From positions 1,731,994 through 1,795,993 of the forward strand of contig JAUIEU010000001.1 in the NCBI GenBank assembly GCA_030429585.1: DNA of 64,000 bases, given 5' to 3'. The notes beneath the pieces are model-generated. The model searched no databases. It was not told the DNA's origin and worked only from the letters and a program-made list of their open reading frames with translations. Positions 9,039-18,915 of the stretch are shown here, piece after piece (positions within the stretch are counted from its first letter, which is position 1; the number at the start of each line of letters is the position of its first letter). This DNA is from a bacterium. GTDB lineage: Bacteria > Cyanobacteriota > Vampirovibrionia > Vampirovibrionales > Vampirovibrionaceae. The translations under genes were made by a program, and so were the position numbers.

Positions 9039-10322
9039 ATGCGTCGTAATATTTTGACTTATGGAGTGGGTGCGGTACTGGGGGCATCCTTAGTAATAGC
9101 GGCATTAATGCCGGCTAGTTGGGCCCACACCCCAGCCACTTTGTACGATGATGTATGGAAGCTGATTAATACCCGCTTTGTAGATGACAGTAAAAACGGG
9201 CAAGATTGGCGGATTTGGCGCCACCGGTATGATAATGATTTAGAAACTGATGCGGATGCTTATGTGGGTATCCAAACCATGTTAGCCAGTTTAAACGATC
9301 GGTATACCCGATTTTTAGACCCTAAAGATTTTAGCGAAGAAGGCCAATCCATTAAGGCCACTTTGTATGGCATTGGTGTGCAAATTGGTAATCGCGGCAA
9401 TAAATTGCTGATTATTGCCCCTATAGAAGATACCCCTGCCGATAAAGCGGGCCTAAAAGCCGAAGATGAGATTATTAAAATTAACGATATTGAAGCCAAG
9501 GGCATGGATGTAAAAGAGGCGGCGGATTTGATTCGTGGCAAAAAAGGCACCATTGTTAAATTGTTGATTCGTCGGGGCGATGGTAGCGAAGAAGAAGTGG
9601 ACAACCGCCAAGCCAATAGCGAAGAAAAATGGTACGACGTAACCCGTGATGAAATTAAGCTTAAAAGCATCGAAGAAAAGCCCCCTTTTGATACTAAAAT
9701 CCCTAAAAAAATGGGCTATGTGCGCTTAACCACCTTTTTAAGTAGCAATGCGGCTACCGAACTGAAAGATGTGTTGGATGCCAACGCCAAAAAAGAAGGC
9801 TATATTTTAGACCTTCGTAGCAACCCGGGTGGCTTGCTCGCTAATGCCATTGTGATGGCCGACTTCTTCTTAGAAGGCGAATCTATTGTTAGTACGGTGG
9901 ATAAAGATAGTTATAAAGAAATTCAATATGCCACCGAAGACGTGTTGAGCGATAAGCCCCTGATTGTGCTGATTGATAAGGGTAGCGCCAGCGCTAGCGA
10001 AATTTTAAGCGGCGCCCTGCGGGATAATAATCGGGCCATCCTTATTGGCCAAACCAGCTTTGGTAAGGGCCTAGTGCAAGAAATTAACCAGCTGCCCGGC
10101 GGCAGTGGCATTAACATTACCACCCAGCGTTATCTAACCCCTAACGATACTGATATTAATAAAACCGGTATTGTGCCAGATATTACGGTAGAGCTGAAAA
10201 AAGAAGACTTAGAAAAAAAGCGCGATATGCAGCTAGAAACCGCCATTGATGTGATGCAAGACTGGCTAGATGGCAAAAGCATGAAATACCTACAAAGCCG
10301 TAGCCTTGTTAGTAAGAAATAA
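9039..10322 (+). CDS. ctpA: Carboxyl-terminal processing protease, S41 family
   Basis: CtpA-type proteases cleave periplasmic or membrane-associated substrates with a Ser-Lys dyad. An N-terminal hydrophobic segment (ILTYGVGAVLGASLVIAALM) serves as signal peptide or anchor. A PDZ domain follows (about residues 105-175, with YGIGVQIG and PADKAGLKAEDEI). The catalytic serine is in KGSASASEILSGAL (about 320) and the lysine in GQTSFGKGLVQE (about 350). Length (427) is normal. Its own promoter is visible upstream. The next gene starts 11 bases later but has very different base composition. Confidence 0.93.
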   Translation: MRRNILTYGVGAVLGASLVIAALMPASWAHTPATLYDDVWKLINTRFVDDSKNGQDWRIWRHRYDNDLETDADAYVGIQTMLASLNDRYTRFLDPKDFSEEGQSIKATLYGIGVQIGNRGNKLLIIAPIEDTPADKAGLKAEDEIIKINDIEAKGMDVKEAADLIRGKKGTIVKLLIRRGDGSEEEVDNRQANSEEKWYDVTRDEIKLKSIEEKPPFDTKIPKKMGYVRLTTFLSSNAATELKDVLDANAKKEGYILDLRSNPGGLLANAIVMADFFLEGESIVSTVDKDSYKEIQYATEDVLSDKPLIVLIDKGSASASEILSGALRDNNRAILIGQTSFGKGLVQEINQLPGGSGINITTQRYLTPNDTDINKTGIVPDITVELKKEDLEKKRDMQLETAIDVMQDWLDGKSMKYLQSRSLVSKK

Positions 10323-10333
10323 GCAAAAAAATA

Positions 10334-10918
10334 TTGAGTATTTTAAGAATTTTTACCAAAAAAGGTCGCTTAGAGCTTAATATTGAGCACTCATATAGTA
10401 ATGGTAAAAAGCTTTATGAAATAGATAAAAATAGCGATATTGTAAGAGAGTTTGAAATAAATACTCCTGAACAATATGGAGTATTTAATATTTTTAGAAA
10501 AAGCCTATTTGGTTTAATGAGTCCCGAAATTAAGAATGAAGAAAAATTTAGAAAAGAATTCATATCTTATTGCCATTCTTACGTTTTTTTGAAGATATTA
10601 GAAGAAAAAGAAGGTATAAGCATATTAGACTTAATAAAAACCTACTACTTAATGATGAAGGGTGTTTTTGTTTCTAATGATGATATTTTAAAAAATGAAT
10701 TAAATTATATTGTTACACTTATTGTATCCAGGGAATACGAAGACTTTGAAAAGTGCGTAAATGCAGTTATGTCTAATTTCTTAAACATGGAGTGGGAAAA
10801 ATTTACTGATCCAATGATTTTAAAATTATATAAAAGTAAATTTGAAATAGAGAATGTATACCCAGATTTCTGGGATCGGCCAAAAATAATTAGAGATTTT
10901 TTGGCCACTGGAGCCTAG
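10334..10918 (+). CDS. AT-rich hypothetical protein
   Basis: I do not recognise this 194-residue protein. It starts at TTG (MSILRIFTKKGRLEL) 11 bases after ctpA. It is rich in Lys, Glu, Ile, Phe and Asn with AT-ending codons, clearly unlike its neighbours, which suggests recent acquisition. Predicted by eye to be mostly helical and soluble, without signal peptide, membrane segment or cysteine motif. The stop codon lies inside a 28-base perfect palindrome that acts as the terminator. It may be an immunity-type or orphan gene; no partner is visible. Confidence 0.6.
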   Translation: MSILRIFTKKGRLELNIEHSYSNGKKLYEIDKNSDIVREFEINTPEQYGVFNIFRKSLFGLMSPEIKNEEKFRKEFISYCHSYVFLKILEEKEGISILDLIKTYYLMMKGVFVSNDDILKNELNYIVTLIVSREYEDFEKCVNAVMSNFLNMEWEKFTDPMILKLYKSKFEIENVYPDFWDRPKIIRDFLATGA

Positions 10919-10937
10919 TTAGTACTAACTAGGCTCC
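10910..10937. terminator. 28-base perfect palindrome, bidirectional terminator
   Basis: A perfect inverted repeat (arms GGAGCCTAGTTAGT and its complement) separates the AT-rich orphan from the convergent icd gene. It includes the stop codon of the orphan. U-tract is weak on either side (aagtttctttt follows on the plus strand), so it may work as a convergent terminator. Confidence 0.6.
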
Positions 10938-10949
10938 AATAAGTTTCTT

Positions 10950-12182
10950 TTAAACTGCAACCGGTTGCATGTGGCTGGCAATGGCGTCACCAAAACCGCT
11001 ACAGCTAACCAGTTTGGCGCCATCCATTTGGCGTTCTAAATCGTAGGTTACCGTCTTGGCGTCAATGGCTTTTTCTAGCCCGCGTACAATTAGGTCAGCC
11101 GCTTCCGTCCACCCCAGGTGGCGTAACATCATTTCCGCACTCAAAATCACGCTGCCGGGGTTCACTTTATCTTGGCCAGCATACTTAGGCGCAGTGCCGT
11201 GGGTGGCTTCAAACAAGGCCGCACCATCGCCAATGTTGGCACCGGGGGCAATGCCAAGGCCGCCTACTTGGGCCGCGCACGCGTCACTTAGGTAATCGCC
11301 ATTTAGGTTCATGGTGGCTAGCACGCTGTACTCATCGGGGCGCAATAGCAATTGTTGGAACATGGCATCGGCAATACGGTCTTTAATCAAAACCTTGCCT
11401 GCTGGCATTTTGCCGTCAAATTTATCCCATAGCTCGTCTTCCGTCACAATCTGGTCGCGGAATTCACGCACAGCCAGTTCGTAGCCGTAATCTTTAAAGG
11501 CGCCTTCGGTAAACTTCATAATGTTGCCTTTATGCACCAAGGTCACGCTAGGCTGATTATTATCAATAGCGTACTGGATGGCACGACGCACCAAACGCTC
11601 GCTACCAAAACGACTAATAGGCTTAATGCCTAGGCCGCTTTTTTCGCGGATGGTTTTACCGTACTTATCTTTCATTAGCGCAATAATCTCATTCGCCTCT
11701 GCGCTGTCGGCTTCCCACTCAATACCGGCGTACACATCTTCAGTGTTCTCACGGAAAATCACGACATCTAGCTTACCGGGGTCTTTCATGGGGCTAGGCA
11801 CGCCATCAAAGTAGCGTACGGGGCGCACGCAAGCGTATAAATCTAGCACTTTGCGTAGGGTCACGTTTAGGCTGCGGATACCGCCGCCAACGGGGGTGGT
11901 TAGGGGCCCTTTAATGGCTACTTTGTATTCTTTAATGGCATCTAGGCTTTCTTGGGGTAACCATTCGCCAGTTTTATCAAAGGCTTTTTCGCCGGCCAAA
12001 ATTTCTTTCCACTCAATTTGGCGTTTGCCACCGTAAGCGGCTTTAACGGCGCTATCAACAACATTTTGGGCCGCAGGCCAAATATCTACACCAATGCCAT
12101 CACCTTCAATAAAAGGGATAATCGGCATATCGGGCACGTTTAGGGATTTATCATCATTAAGGGTAATTTTTTCAGCTGGCAT
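10950..12182 (-). CDS. icd: Isocitrate dehydrogenase, NADP-type
   Basis: Icd oxidises isocitrate to 2-oxoglutarate in the TCA cycle. The 410-residue chain matches the homodimeric bacterial type. [14 protein letters not shown] near residue 22 binds nucleotide, [20 protein letters not shown] contains the substrate serine and arginines, and [21 protein letters not shown] and [17 protein letters not shown] are the metal and coenzyme sites. The HGTAPKYAG segment is typical of NADP-dependent enzymes. A GGAG ribosome-binding site lies about 11 bases before the ATG, and a TACACT -10 candidate lies at 12224-12229 on this strand. It is divergent from acn, placing two successive TCA enzymes back to back. 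Confidence 0.96.
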   Translation of the reverse strand: MPAEKITLNDDKSLNVPDMPIIPFIEGDGIGVDIWPAAQNVVDSAVKAAYGGKRQIEWKEILAGEKAFDKTGEWLPQESLDAIKEYKVAIKGPLTTPVGGGIRSLNVTLRKVLDLYACVRPVRYFDGVPSPMKDPGKLDVVIFRENTEDVYAGIEWEADSAEANEIIALMKDKYGKTIREKSGLGIKPISRFGSERLVRRAIQYAIDNNQPSVTLVHKGNIMKFTEGAFKDYGYELAVREFRDQIVTEDELWDKFDGKMPAGKVLIKDRIADAMFQQLLLRPDEYSVLATMNLNGDYLSDACAAQVGGLGIAPGANIGDGAALFEATHGTAPKYAGQDKVNPGSVILSAEMMLRHLGWTEAADLIVRGLEKAIDAKTVTYDLERQMDGAKLVSCSGFGDAIASHMQPVAV

Positions 12183-12307
12183 GGGGGTAAGGCTCCTATA
12201 GCGTTAGTTAAGAAAACCCCCATAGTGTAGCACGCAGAAAACCCGGATAATAGCACGGGTTGGGATATTACCCGGCTTTAGCACTCGCTAAATAGGGTGG
12301 ATTTGGC

Positions 12308-12313
12308 TACAAT
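12308..12313 (+). promoter_or_regulatory. Candidate -10 box for acn
   Basis: TACAAT lies 52 bases before the acn start in the icd-acn divergent gap. No convincing -35 hexamer is seen, so this is a weak call. Confidence 0.3.
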
Positions 12314-12364
12314 AGGGGCAGAATTTTGTGTCTGAAACAGTTATTAACGGAAGGACGGGCCATT

Positions 12365-14656
12365 ATGGCAACGCGTACAATAGAAGCGGATATGACGGAT
12401 CGAATCAGTGGGATTTATGGCCAGTTGCCAGAAAAACTGGCGGCCATTAAAAAAATATTAGGCCGTGATGCCTTAACCGCGGCAGAAAAAACCCTGTACG
12501 CCCACCTTCGCCCGGATGCGTTGCCAGAAAGCATTGAGCGTGGCAAAACCATGCTGACCCTTCAGCCCGACCGGGTAGCCATGCAAGATGCCACGGCTCA
12601 AATGGCTATTTTGCAGTTTATGCAAGCTTCTCGCCCATCGGTGGCGGTGCCTTCTACCGTGCATTGCGATCACCTTATCCGCGCCCAAGATGGGGCGGAT
12701 AAAGATAATAGCCGTGCTAAAAGCGATAACGAAGAAGTGTATGCCTTTCTTAAGTCTGCGGCCCAAAAATATGGCATGGGCTTTTGGGGCCCCGGTAGTG
12801 GCATTATTCACCAAGTGGTGTTAGAAAAATATGCCTTCCCCGGCGGTATGATGATTGGTACCGATAGCCATACCCCCAATGCGGGTGGTAGCGGCATGAT
12901 TGCCATTGGTGTGGGTGGTGCGGATGCCGCTGATGTGATGGCTGGGCTACCGTGGGTAGTGCGTGCGCCAAAATTGATTGGTGTAAAACTAACCGGCAAG
13001 CTTAATGGATGGACATCGCCTAAAGACGTGATTTTATACTTGTGTGGCCTGCTAACCACCAAGGGCGGCACCAATAAAATTGTGGAATATTTTGGCGAAG
13101 GTGCTGATAGCATTAGTGCCACCGGCAAAGGCACCATTTGCAATATGGGCGCAGAACTAGGCGCCACCACTAGTGTGTTTGCTTACGATAAAAAAATTAG
13201 CGATTACTTGCGCGCTACCGACCGTGAAGCCATTGCTGATGCCGCGGATAAAGTGGCCGAGCATTTGGCCCCCGATGCTGACGTGATTGCGAACCCAAGT
13301 AAATACTATGATGAAGTGGTAGAAATTAACCTAAGCGAATTAGAGCCCTATGTGGTTGGCCCCCATTCGCCAGACCGTGCCCGTAAAATTAGCGACTTTG
13401 CTAAAGAAATTGGCGAACAGAACTTTCCTGAACGCCTAAGTGCAGCCCTGATTGGTAGCTGTACCAATAGTAGTTATGAAGATTTGGAACGGGCGGCCAG
13501 TTTGGCTCGCCAAGCCCAAACCCGTGGCATGAAAGCCAAAAGCTATTTGCTGATTACCCCTGGTAGCGAGCAAGTGCGTCAAACGGTTGAGCGTGATGGC
13601 CAGTTAGCCGTGTTTGAAAGCATTGGTGCCACCGTATTAAGTAACGCCTGTGGGCCCTGTATTGGTAACTGGGACCGCAAAGATATTAAAATGGGCGAAA
13701 CGAACGCCATTGTAAGTAGCTTTAACCGTAACTTCCCAAAGCGGAACGACGGTAACCCAGAAACCCTAAGCTTTATTACTAGCCCAGATTTAGTAATGGC
13801 AATGGCACTAGCGGGTAAAACCACCTTTAACCCACTAACCGATGACATTGATGGGTTAAAACTAGAGCCCCCAACCGCTCCCGAATTACCTGCCGATGGC
13901 TTTGCCATTAGCGAGGCTGGTTATGTGGCACCCTTATCCGAATCAGAGCGTAAAAGCCTGACTGTGGATGTATCGCCTGCTAGTAAGCGCTTAGAAATTC
14001 TTACGCCATTTACCAAGTGGGATGGTAATGATATTTCTGACTTGCCAGTATTGGTTAAAACACATGGCCAAACCACGACCGATCACATTTCGCCGGCGGG
14101 GAAAGATTGGTTGCCGTTGCGTGGCCACTTAAGCGGCATTAGCCACAACATGCTGTTAGGCGCGGTAGATGCTGTTACTGGTAAGGTAGCCCCAGCAGTA
14201 GATATGCCTGTGTGTGGTGTACCTCGTGGCGCTAGCCCGTGGGCACTAAAAGCGCTGGAATGGAAACAATCCGCGCCAAACCGAGGCTTTATGATTGTAG
14301 GTGATGAAAACTATGGCGAAGGCAGTAGCCGAGAGCACGCTGCCATGAGCCCACGTTTACTAGGCTGTAAGGCGGTTATTGCGCGTAGTTTTGCCCGTAT
14401 CCACGAAACCAACTTAAAAAAACAAGGCGTGTTGCCCTTCCATTTTAAAGACCCAGCCGACTACGCCAAAATTTATCGGGATGATACGGTGGCCATTAGT
14501 GGCATAACAACCATTGCCCCAGGTAGCGAGCATACCGTTACTGCAACGCGTGCTGATGGTAGTGGGTGCGATACCTTTACTGTTACCCACACCCTAAGCC
14601 AAGAGCAAATTGGCTGGTTTAAAGCCGGTAGCGCCATGAATAGTTTAAATAACTAG
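12365..14656 (+). CDS. acn: Aconitate hydratase
   Basis: Aconitase interconverts citrate and isocitrate with a [4Fe-4S] cluster. The 763-residue protein is of the mitochondrial/bacterial AcnA-related type. Cluster cysteines are visible in SCTNSSYED (about residue 370) and in NACGPCIGNWDR (about 435). IGTDSHTPNAGG and the C-terminal swivel-domain text GDENYGEGSSREHAA are intact. I start at MATRTIEAD, preceded by AACGGAAGGAC as ribosome-binding site; an upstream start would add 13 residues. The ending is followed by a strong hairpin shared with rpoD. Confidence 0.96.
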   Translation: MATRTIEADMTDRISGIYGQLPEKLAAIKKILGRDALTAAEKTLYAHLRPDALPESIERGKTMLTLQPDRVAMQDATAQMAILQFMQASRPSVAVPSTVHCDHLIRAQDGADKDNSRAKSDNEEVYAFLKSAAQKYGMGFWGPGSGIIHQVVLEKYAFPGGMMIGTDSHTPNAGGSGMIAIGVGGADAADVMAGLPWVVRAPKLIGVKLTGKLNGWTSPKDVILYLCGLLTTKGGTNKIVEYFGEGADSISATGKGTICNMGAELGATTSVFAYDKKISDYLRATDREAIADAADKVAEHLAPDADVIANPSKYYDEVVEINLSELEPYVVGPHSPDRARKISDFAKEIGEQNFPERLSAALIGSCTNSSYEDLERAASLARQAQTRGMKAKSYLLITPGSEQVRQTVERDGQLAVFESIGATVLSNACGPCIGNWDRKDIKMGETNAIVSSFNRNFPKRNDGNPETLSFITSPDLVMAMALAGKTTFNPLTDDIDGLKLEPPTAPELPADGFAISEAGYVAPLSESERKSLTVDVSPASKRLEILTPFTKWDGNDISDLPVLVKTHGQTTTDHISPAGKDWLPLRGHLSGISHNMLLGAVDAVTGKVAPAVDMPVCGVPRGASPWALKALEWKQSAPNRGFMIVGDENYGEGSSREHAAMSPRLLGCKAVIARSFARIHETNLKKQGVLPFHFKDPADYAKIYRDDTVAISGITTIAPGSEHTVTATRADGSGCDTFTVTHTLSQEQIGWFKAGSAMNSLNN

Positions 14657-14680
14657 CCTTAATATAGGCCTCTAAACCAT

Positions 14681-14714
14681 AAACCCCTCTTGCTGTAATT
14701 AGCAAGAGGGGTTT
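14681..14714. terminator. Bidirectional terminator between acn and rpoD
   Basis: AAACCCCTCTTGCT and its exact complement flank a 6-base loop. The A and T runs at the stem ends make it usable for both convergent genes. Confidence 0.85.
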
Positions 14715-14733
14715 AGGTTAGAGATGAAAAAAC

Positions 14734-15822
14734 TTAAGAGGTTTCGATGTACTCTTTGAGGCGTTTACTGCGGTTAGGGTGGCGCAGTTTGCGGAGTGCC
14801 TTGGCTTCAATCTGGCGGATCCGCTCGCGGGTAACGCCAAATAACTGGCCCACTTCTTCAAGGGTGCGTTGGCGGCCGTCATCTAAGCCAAACCGTAGAC
14901 GCAATACATCGCGCTCGCGGGGGCTAATGCTGCCGAGTACTTCCGTTAAATCTTCACGGAGAAGTTCTTGAGCAACAGCGTTGGCGGGGGCTTCGGCTTC
15001 GCGGTCTTCAATAAAGTCACCCAGGCGGCTGTCTTCTTCTTTACCAATGGGGGTTTCTAAACTAAGAGGCTCTTGGGCCACTTTAATAATATCGCGCAGC
15101 TTGGGCACGCTAATTTGCATGGCCTCGGCCAGCTCTTCTTCGCTGGGCTTACGACTGAGATCTTGGGCCAGTTTGCGCGTTACTTTTTTAAGCTTGTTAA
15201 TGGTTTCCACCATGTGGACAGGGATACGAATGGTCCGGGCCTGATCTGCAATGGCGCGGGTAATGGCTTGGCGAATCCACCAGGTGGCATAGGTAGAAAA
15301 TTTGTAACCACGCTCGTGGTCAAATTTTTCTGCGGCACGGATGAGGCCTAGGTTACCCTCTTGAATGAGGTCTAGAAATAACATGCCTCGGCCAACATAC
15401 TTCTTGGCAATACTAACTACTAAGCGTAGGTTGGCTTGGACTAATTTGCGCTTGGCATCCATCCCTTTGTTGCCGCCTTTGGCAATTTTACGGGCCAGTT
15501 CAATTTCTTCTTGGGCGGTAAGCAGGTTTACACGGCCAATTTCGCGCAGGTACATGCGTACGGGGTCGTCCACGCTGGGGTTGCCCGCTTCGGCGTAATC
15601 AGGGCCATCCTTTTCCTTATCATCCTCGCGGATGGTAATGGGGTTGGTGCTAGCTGTCTGGGCGCGGCTGCGTTCTTGCTGGGCGGCGGTAAACAGTTGG
15701 CCAATGTCATCGCTGCCATCGGTTAGCATGTCATCGATAGCTTGATTGGAAGCCTTGGCTTCCTGTTTGCGAATCATTTTTAAAATGGAATCTTCGTTGG
15801 TGGAAGAGCGGCGTTTTTTCAT
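14734..15822 (-). CDS. rpoD: Primary RNA polymerase sigma factor (sigma-70)
   Basis: This is the housekeeping sigma factor. Region 1.2 begins at [20 protein letters not shown], region 2 holds [33 protein letters not shown] and [15 protein letters not shown], region 3 has [12 protein letters not shown], and region 4 ends with the helix-turn-helix [20 protein letters not shown]. At 362 residues it lacks the long 1.1 region and spacer of E. coli RpoD, as in many SigA proteins. The acidic-Ser N-terminus (about residues 1-75) is not conserved. It follows dnaG by 66 bases, the widespread dnaG-rpoD pairing. Confidence 0.96.
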   Translation of the reverse strand: MKKRRSSTNEDSILKMIRKQEAKASNQAIDDMLTDGSDDIGQLFTAAQQERSRAQTASTNPITIREDDKEKDGPDYAEAGNPSVDDPVRMYLREIGRVNLLTAQEEIELARKIAKGGNKGMDAKRKLVQANLRLVVSIAKKYVGRGMLFLDLIQEGNLGLIRAAEKFDHERGYKFSTYATWWIRQAITRAIADQARTIRIPVHMVETINKLKKVTRKLAQDLSRKPSEEELAEAMQISVPKLRDIIKVAQEPLSLETPIGKEEDSRLGDFIEDREAEAPANAVAQELLREDLTEVLGSISPRERDVLRLRFGLDDGRQRTLEEVGQLFGVTRERIRQIEAKALRKLRHPNRSKRLKEYIETS

Positions 15823-15888
15823 AACGGCGAAAGAGACCTTGCGTAGAGACTAAAACGGGGAGGGAAAATAGATAATGAGTAGAATAAT

Positions 15889-18045
15889 TTAGGTGGGAGA
15901 TAACCCCTGTGGTATAGGAAAGGACGAGGAAGAATTAAAATTGCCTGTGGATTCTAAATTAGTTGGAGGTGTGTGCTGAAGCGCATCTCTAAAGCGGGTT
16001 TGAAGATGAGCTAACGAAAGTGGTTCAGCGGGGTCTACCATGGGTGTAAGGGCGTCAGCGGGGGCAATTTGTTCCGGCGTGGCTGTGTTGTGAGCCTCGT
16101 TTTCCAGGGTTTGGGTCTGTTGAATCAACGGTAAAAGCTTTCGGGCGCGGTGCGCTTTAGTAAGGCGAATTTCGAGTCGTTGGATGTGTTGGGCTAGTTT
16201 TTTAAAAAACTGGGGCCGATCTGTCATTAAAGGGGTCCATTCCTCGGCGTGTTGGCTAGCGTTAAACAAGCATTGGGTCCAAAAATGTTGCTGGTGGGCG
16301 GTGGAAGGATCGTCGGCTTCGGGGCCGTGGGCTAGTTGGGCATCTAAAGATTGCTGTAGGGCACGGGTGCAGGCCTCTAGTGTGGTGTGGCCATCGGCTA
16401 CAACGTGCATAATCTGCTGCTGGCACCATAGGGCCATATCACCCACCATGGTTATTTCTGCCAATCGGGGTAGCATCAAATTATAACTGTCTGTATTCAT
16501 AAAAAGCAAGGCAAACCAATGAAGCTCTAGTTCTTCTACGGGGGACAAGGTTTTAGGCGTTGCTGCAACAGTGCGGGTGATAGGTGTGGGCCGGGTGGTA
16601 TACGGGCCTGTGGGGCGTTGTGTAGCAGAAAATTGGGGGCGATGGGTTTTACAGGCGGCCATCATATCTTCTGCCACAATGCCTAGGCGATGAGCGGCCA
16701 AGCTGGCATAGTGCCTAAAGCGAACGGGATTGGTTACGGCGCCGAGTATGGGGGCCAATTGCTGGGTGGCATTGGCCTTGCCAAGCTGGGTGGTTAAATC
16801 GTGCTCTTTTAATAAGCTGTGGATTCTAAACGCAAGGGCGTCCTGTTTTTCGCCGCTTTGGCGGGCAAACAAAGCTTGTAGAGCGTCGTTGCCGTGGGTT
16901 TGGCGGTAATCGGCAGGGTCTTTCCCATCCGGAATAACCACGACATATGGGCTTAACTCATCCTGAAAAGGCTTTAATAATTCTAGTGATTGATGGGTGG
17001 CCCGCTGGCCCGCGTCATCGGCATCTAGGCATAGCACCACTTCTTTAGCCCCGTGGCGAACAAGCAGGCGGATATGTTGCTCGGTTAGCGCCGTACCACA
17101 CACCCCAACCGCTTGGGGTACGCCGGCTTGGTGGGCGGCAATCACGTCAAAATAACCTTCCATAATAACCACTTGCCCGTGCTGACGAATAGCTGGGGCG
17201 GCTAGGTTTAACCCGTAGAGTAAGCGGCTTTTATGGTACACCGGCGTTTCAGGCGAGTTTAAATATTTAGGCCCAAATTCATCAAAGGCCCGCCCACCAA
17301 AAGCCACGCAACGGCCTTGCTCATCATCAATGGGGATAATCAGCCGGTCGCGGAAGCGGTCGTATACTCGGGCTGGTTTGCCCTCTTCGGCGGGGCGTTC
17401 GGTGGCTAGGCCGGCGTGTACCACGGCAGCAGGGTTAGGGGCATTTTGCTGATGCTGCTGTAATAAGTGTTGTAGCAGATTTTCCCAGCCTGGAGGGGCA
17501 TAGCCAAGTTTAAAGCGGGCGGCAATATCAGCATCCACGCCTCGGTTAGTTAGGTAAGTGCGGATAGTCTCGCCGGCGGGGCTAGCCAATTGCTTGCCAA
17601 ACCATTGGCTAGCAACCGTGTTTAGCGCCAAAATAGTGGCTTTTTCTTGTTTTTCTTGGGCCACTTGCTGGGGGGCTTTGCCGCTGCGGGTAATAACAAT
17701 GCCCATATCGTCGGCTAGGTCGTAAATAACCTCGCCAAAGGTTTTGTTGTGCTGCTTCATAATAAAGTTAAAGGCGTCGCCACCTTCGCCACAGCTAAAG
17801 CATTTGTAGAGATTTTTCTCTCGATTGACGCTAAAACTAGGGTTTTTATCGTTATGAAAAGGGCACAAGCCGGTGTAGTTGCGGCCACTGCGCTTTAAGG
17901 GCACCACTCGGCCCACAATATCCACAATATCCACTTGTTGACGAATACGATCAATGGCATCAGCAAAAGGAATACCCGCATTAGCGGTGGCTAAGGCTGG
18001 TGGAGGGGTATTGGTGGGTGTGGCGGTGTCTAACGCAGAATCCAT
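15889..18045 (-). CDS. dnaG: DNA primase
   Basis: DnaG makes RNA primers for replication. The N-terminal zinc-binding domain shows CPFHNDKNPSF and CFSCGEGGDAFNF; the conserved his-cys set is complete. The TOPRIM core follows, with VVIMEGYFDVIAAHQAG and VVLCLDADDAGQRA. The C-terminal third is a divergent, Gln/His/Pro-rich helicase-interaction region, making the protein longer than average (about 718 residues). I use the ATG of MDSALDTATP; an in-frame GTG lies 15 bases upstream, and neither has a clear ribosome-binding site. Between nanE and rpoD on the same strand. Confidence 0.94.
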   Translation of the reverse strand: MDSALDTATPTNTPPPALATANAGIPFADAIDRIRQQVDIVDIVGRVVPLKRSGRNYTGLCPFHNDKNPSFSVNREKNLYKCFSCGEGGDAFNFIMKQHNKTFGEVIYDLADDMGIVITRSGKAPQQVAQEKQEKATILALNTVASQWFGKQLASPAGETIRTYLTNRGVDADIAARFKLGYAPPGWENLLQHLLQQHQQNAPNPAAVVHAGLATERPAEEGKPARVYDRFRDRLIIPIDDEQGRCVAFGGRAFDEFGPKYLNSPETPVYHKSRLLYGLNLAAPAIRQHGQVVIMEGYFDVIAAHQAGVPQAVGVCGTALTEQHIRLLVRHGAKEVVLCLDADDAGQRATHQSLELLKPFQDELSPYVVVIPDGKDPADYRQTHGNDALQALFARQSGEKQDALAFRIHSLLKEHDLTTQLGKANATQQLAPILGAVTNPVRFRHYASLAAHRLGIVAEDMMAACKTHRPQFSATQRPTGPYTTRPTPITRTVAATPKTLSPVEELELHWFALLFMNTDSYNLMLPRLAEITMVGDMALWCQQQIMHVVADGHTTLEACTRALQQSLDAQLAHGPEADDPSTAHQQHFWTQCLFNASQHAEEWTPLMTDRPQFFKKLAQHIQRLEIRLTKAHRARKLLPLIQQTQTLENEAHNTATPEQIAPADALTPMVDPAEPLSLAHLQTRFRDALQHTPPTNLESTGNFNSSSSFPIPQGLSPT

Positions 18046-18122
18046 ACCCCTATTAAACACCGAACGAGGCGGTTAGTGAGCCTATTCTGAAGGCTTTGTG
18101 ACAAATGCTTAGGAGTATTGTT

Positions 18123-18857
18123 TTACAGGGCAGATTGAGCCAAAAAGCGGCGGGTAATTTCCCACGGGCGAGTAATAGCACTGCCAATAACCACGGCGTG
18201 GGCGCCTAGCCTAAAAGCCTTGGTGACGTCTGCTGGGGCCCAAATGCGGCCCTCTAAAATAACCGGTGCGGTGCAATGTTGGGTTAACTGGTACAGTAAG
18301 CCCCAATCTGGCCCAAGGGGTGTATTAGCTGTATCTAGGGTTTTGCTCACGGTTTCCATGGTGTAGCCCGCCAGCGTTGTGGCCACGGCATGGGCCCCGG
18401 CTTGGGTGGCGGCTAGGGCGTTTTCTAGGCTATCCACATCCGCCATAACGGCGGTATTGGGGTGGCTGGCCTTAAATTGAGTTAAAGTGTCAGCTAACGT
18501 TAATCCGTCAGGGCGGGGGCGATTAGTGGCCAGTGGTGTACCATCAGTGGCTACGATGCTGGCGCCAGCATCAGCAATAGCTTGCATATCGGCTAGTGTG
18601 GGGGTGATGTAAGCAATTTCTCGCCAGTTTTCTGGCAGTGGGTCGGGCTTAGTAATACCGATAATGGGACAATCGGGCCATTGGTTACGGGCGCTGGCAA
18701 TATCATCTACCCCGGCCAAGCGTAATCCTTGTGCGCCACCGGCCATCACGCTGTTCATCATGGCTTGTTTGCAGGCAGGCTCAGCAAAAGGCTCGCCGGT
18801 TTGGGCCTGTACTGACACTACCACAGCGCCATACGGTAAAGAAAAATCGGTAACCAC
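18123..18857 (-). CDS. nanE: N-acetylmannosamine-6-phosphate 2-epimerase family
   Basis: NanE-type enzymes convert ManNAc-6-phosphate to GlcNAc-6-phosphate. The chain is a TIM barrel with the family's opening GAVVVSVQAQTGEPF, GAQGLRLAGVDDI, PIIGITKPD, the catalytic-lysine strand TK, VMADVDSLENALAA and APVILEGRIWAP near the end, followed by GAHAVVIGSAITRPWEITRRF. The open frame extends much further upstream across the divergent dgt start, but that extension is not family-like. I place the start at the GTG just before VTDFSLPYGA, without a strong ribosome-binding site. It probably leads a nanE-dnaG-rpoD transcript. Its role could be amino-sugar catabolism or cell-wall recycling with anmK. Confidence 0.8.
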   Translation of the reverse strand: MVTDFSLPYGAVVVSVQAQTGEPFAEPACKQAMMNSVMAGGAQGLRLAGVDDIASARNQWPDCPIIGITKPDPLPENWREIAYITPTLADMQAIADAGASIVATDGTPLATNRPRPDGLTLADTLTQFKASHPNTAVMADVDSLENALAATQAGAHAVATTLAGYTMETVSKTLDTANTPLGPDWGLLYQLTQHCTAPVILEGRIWAPADVTKAFRLGAHAVVIGSAITRPWEITRRFLAQSAL

Positions 18858-18915
18858 AGTAATATTAACCTGTTGATGAATACGGAAAGTGGCCACATTA
18901 TGGTACAAACAGGGT

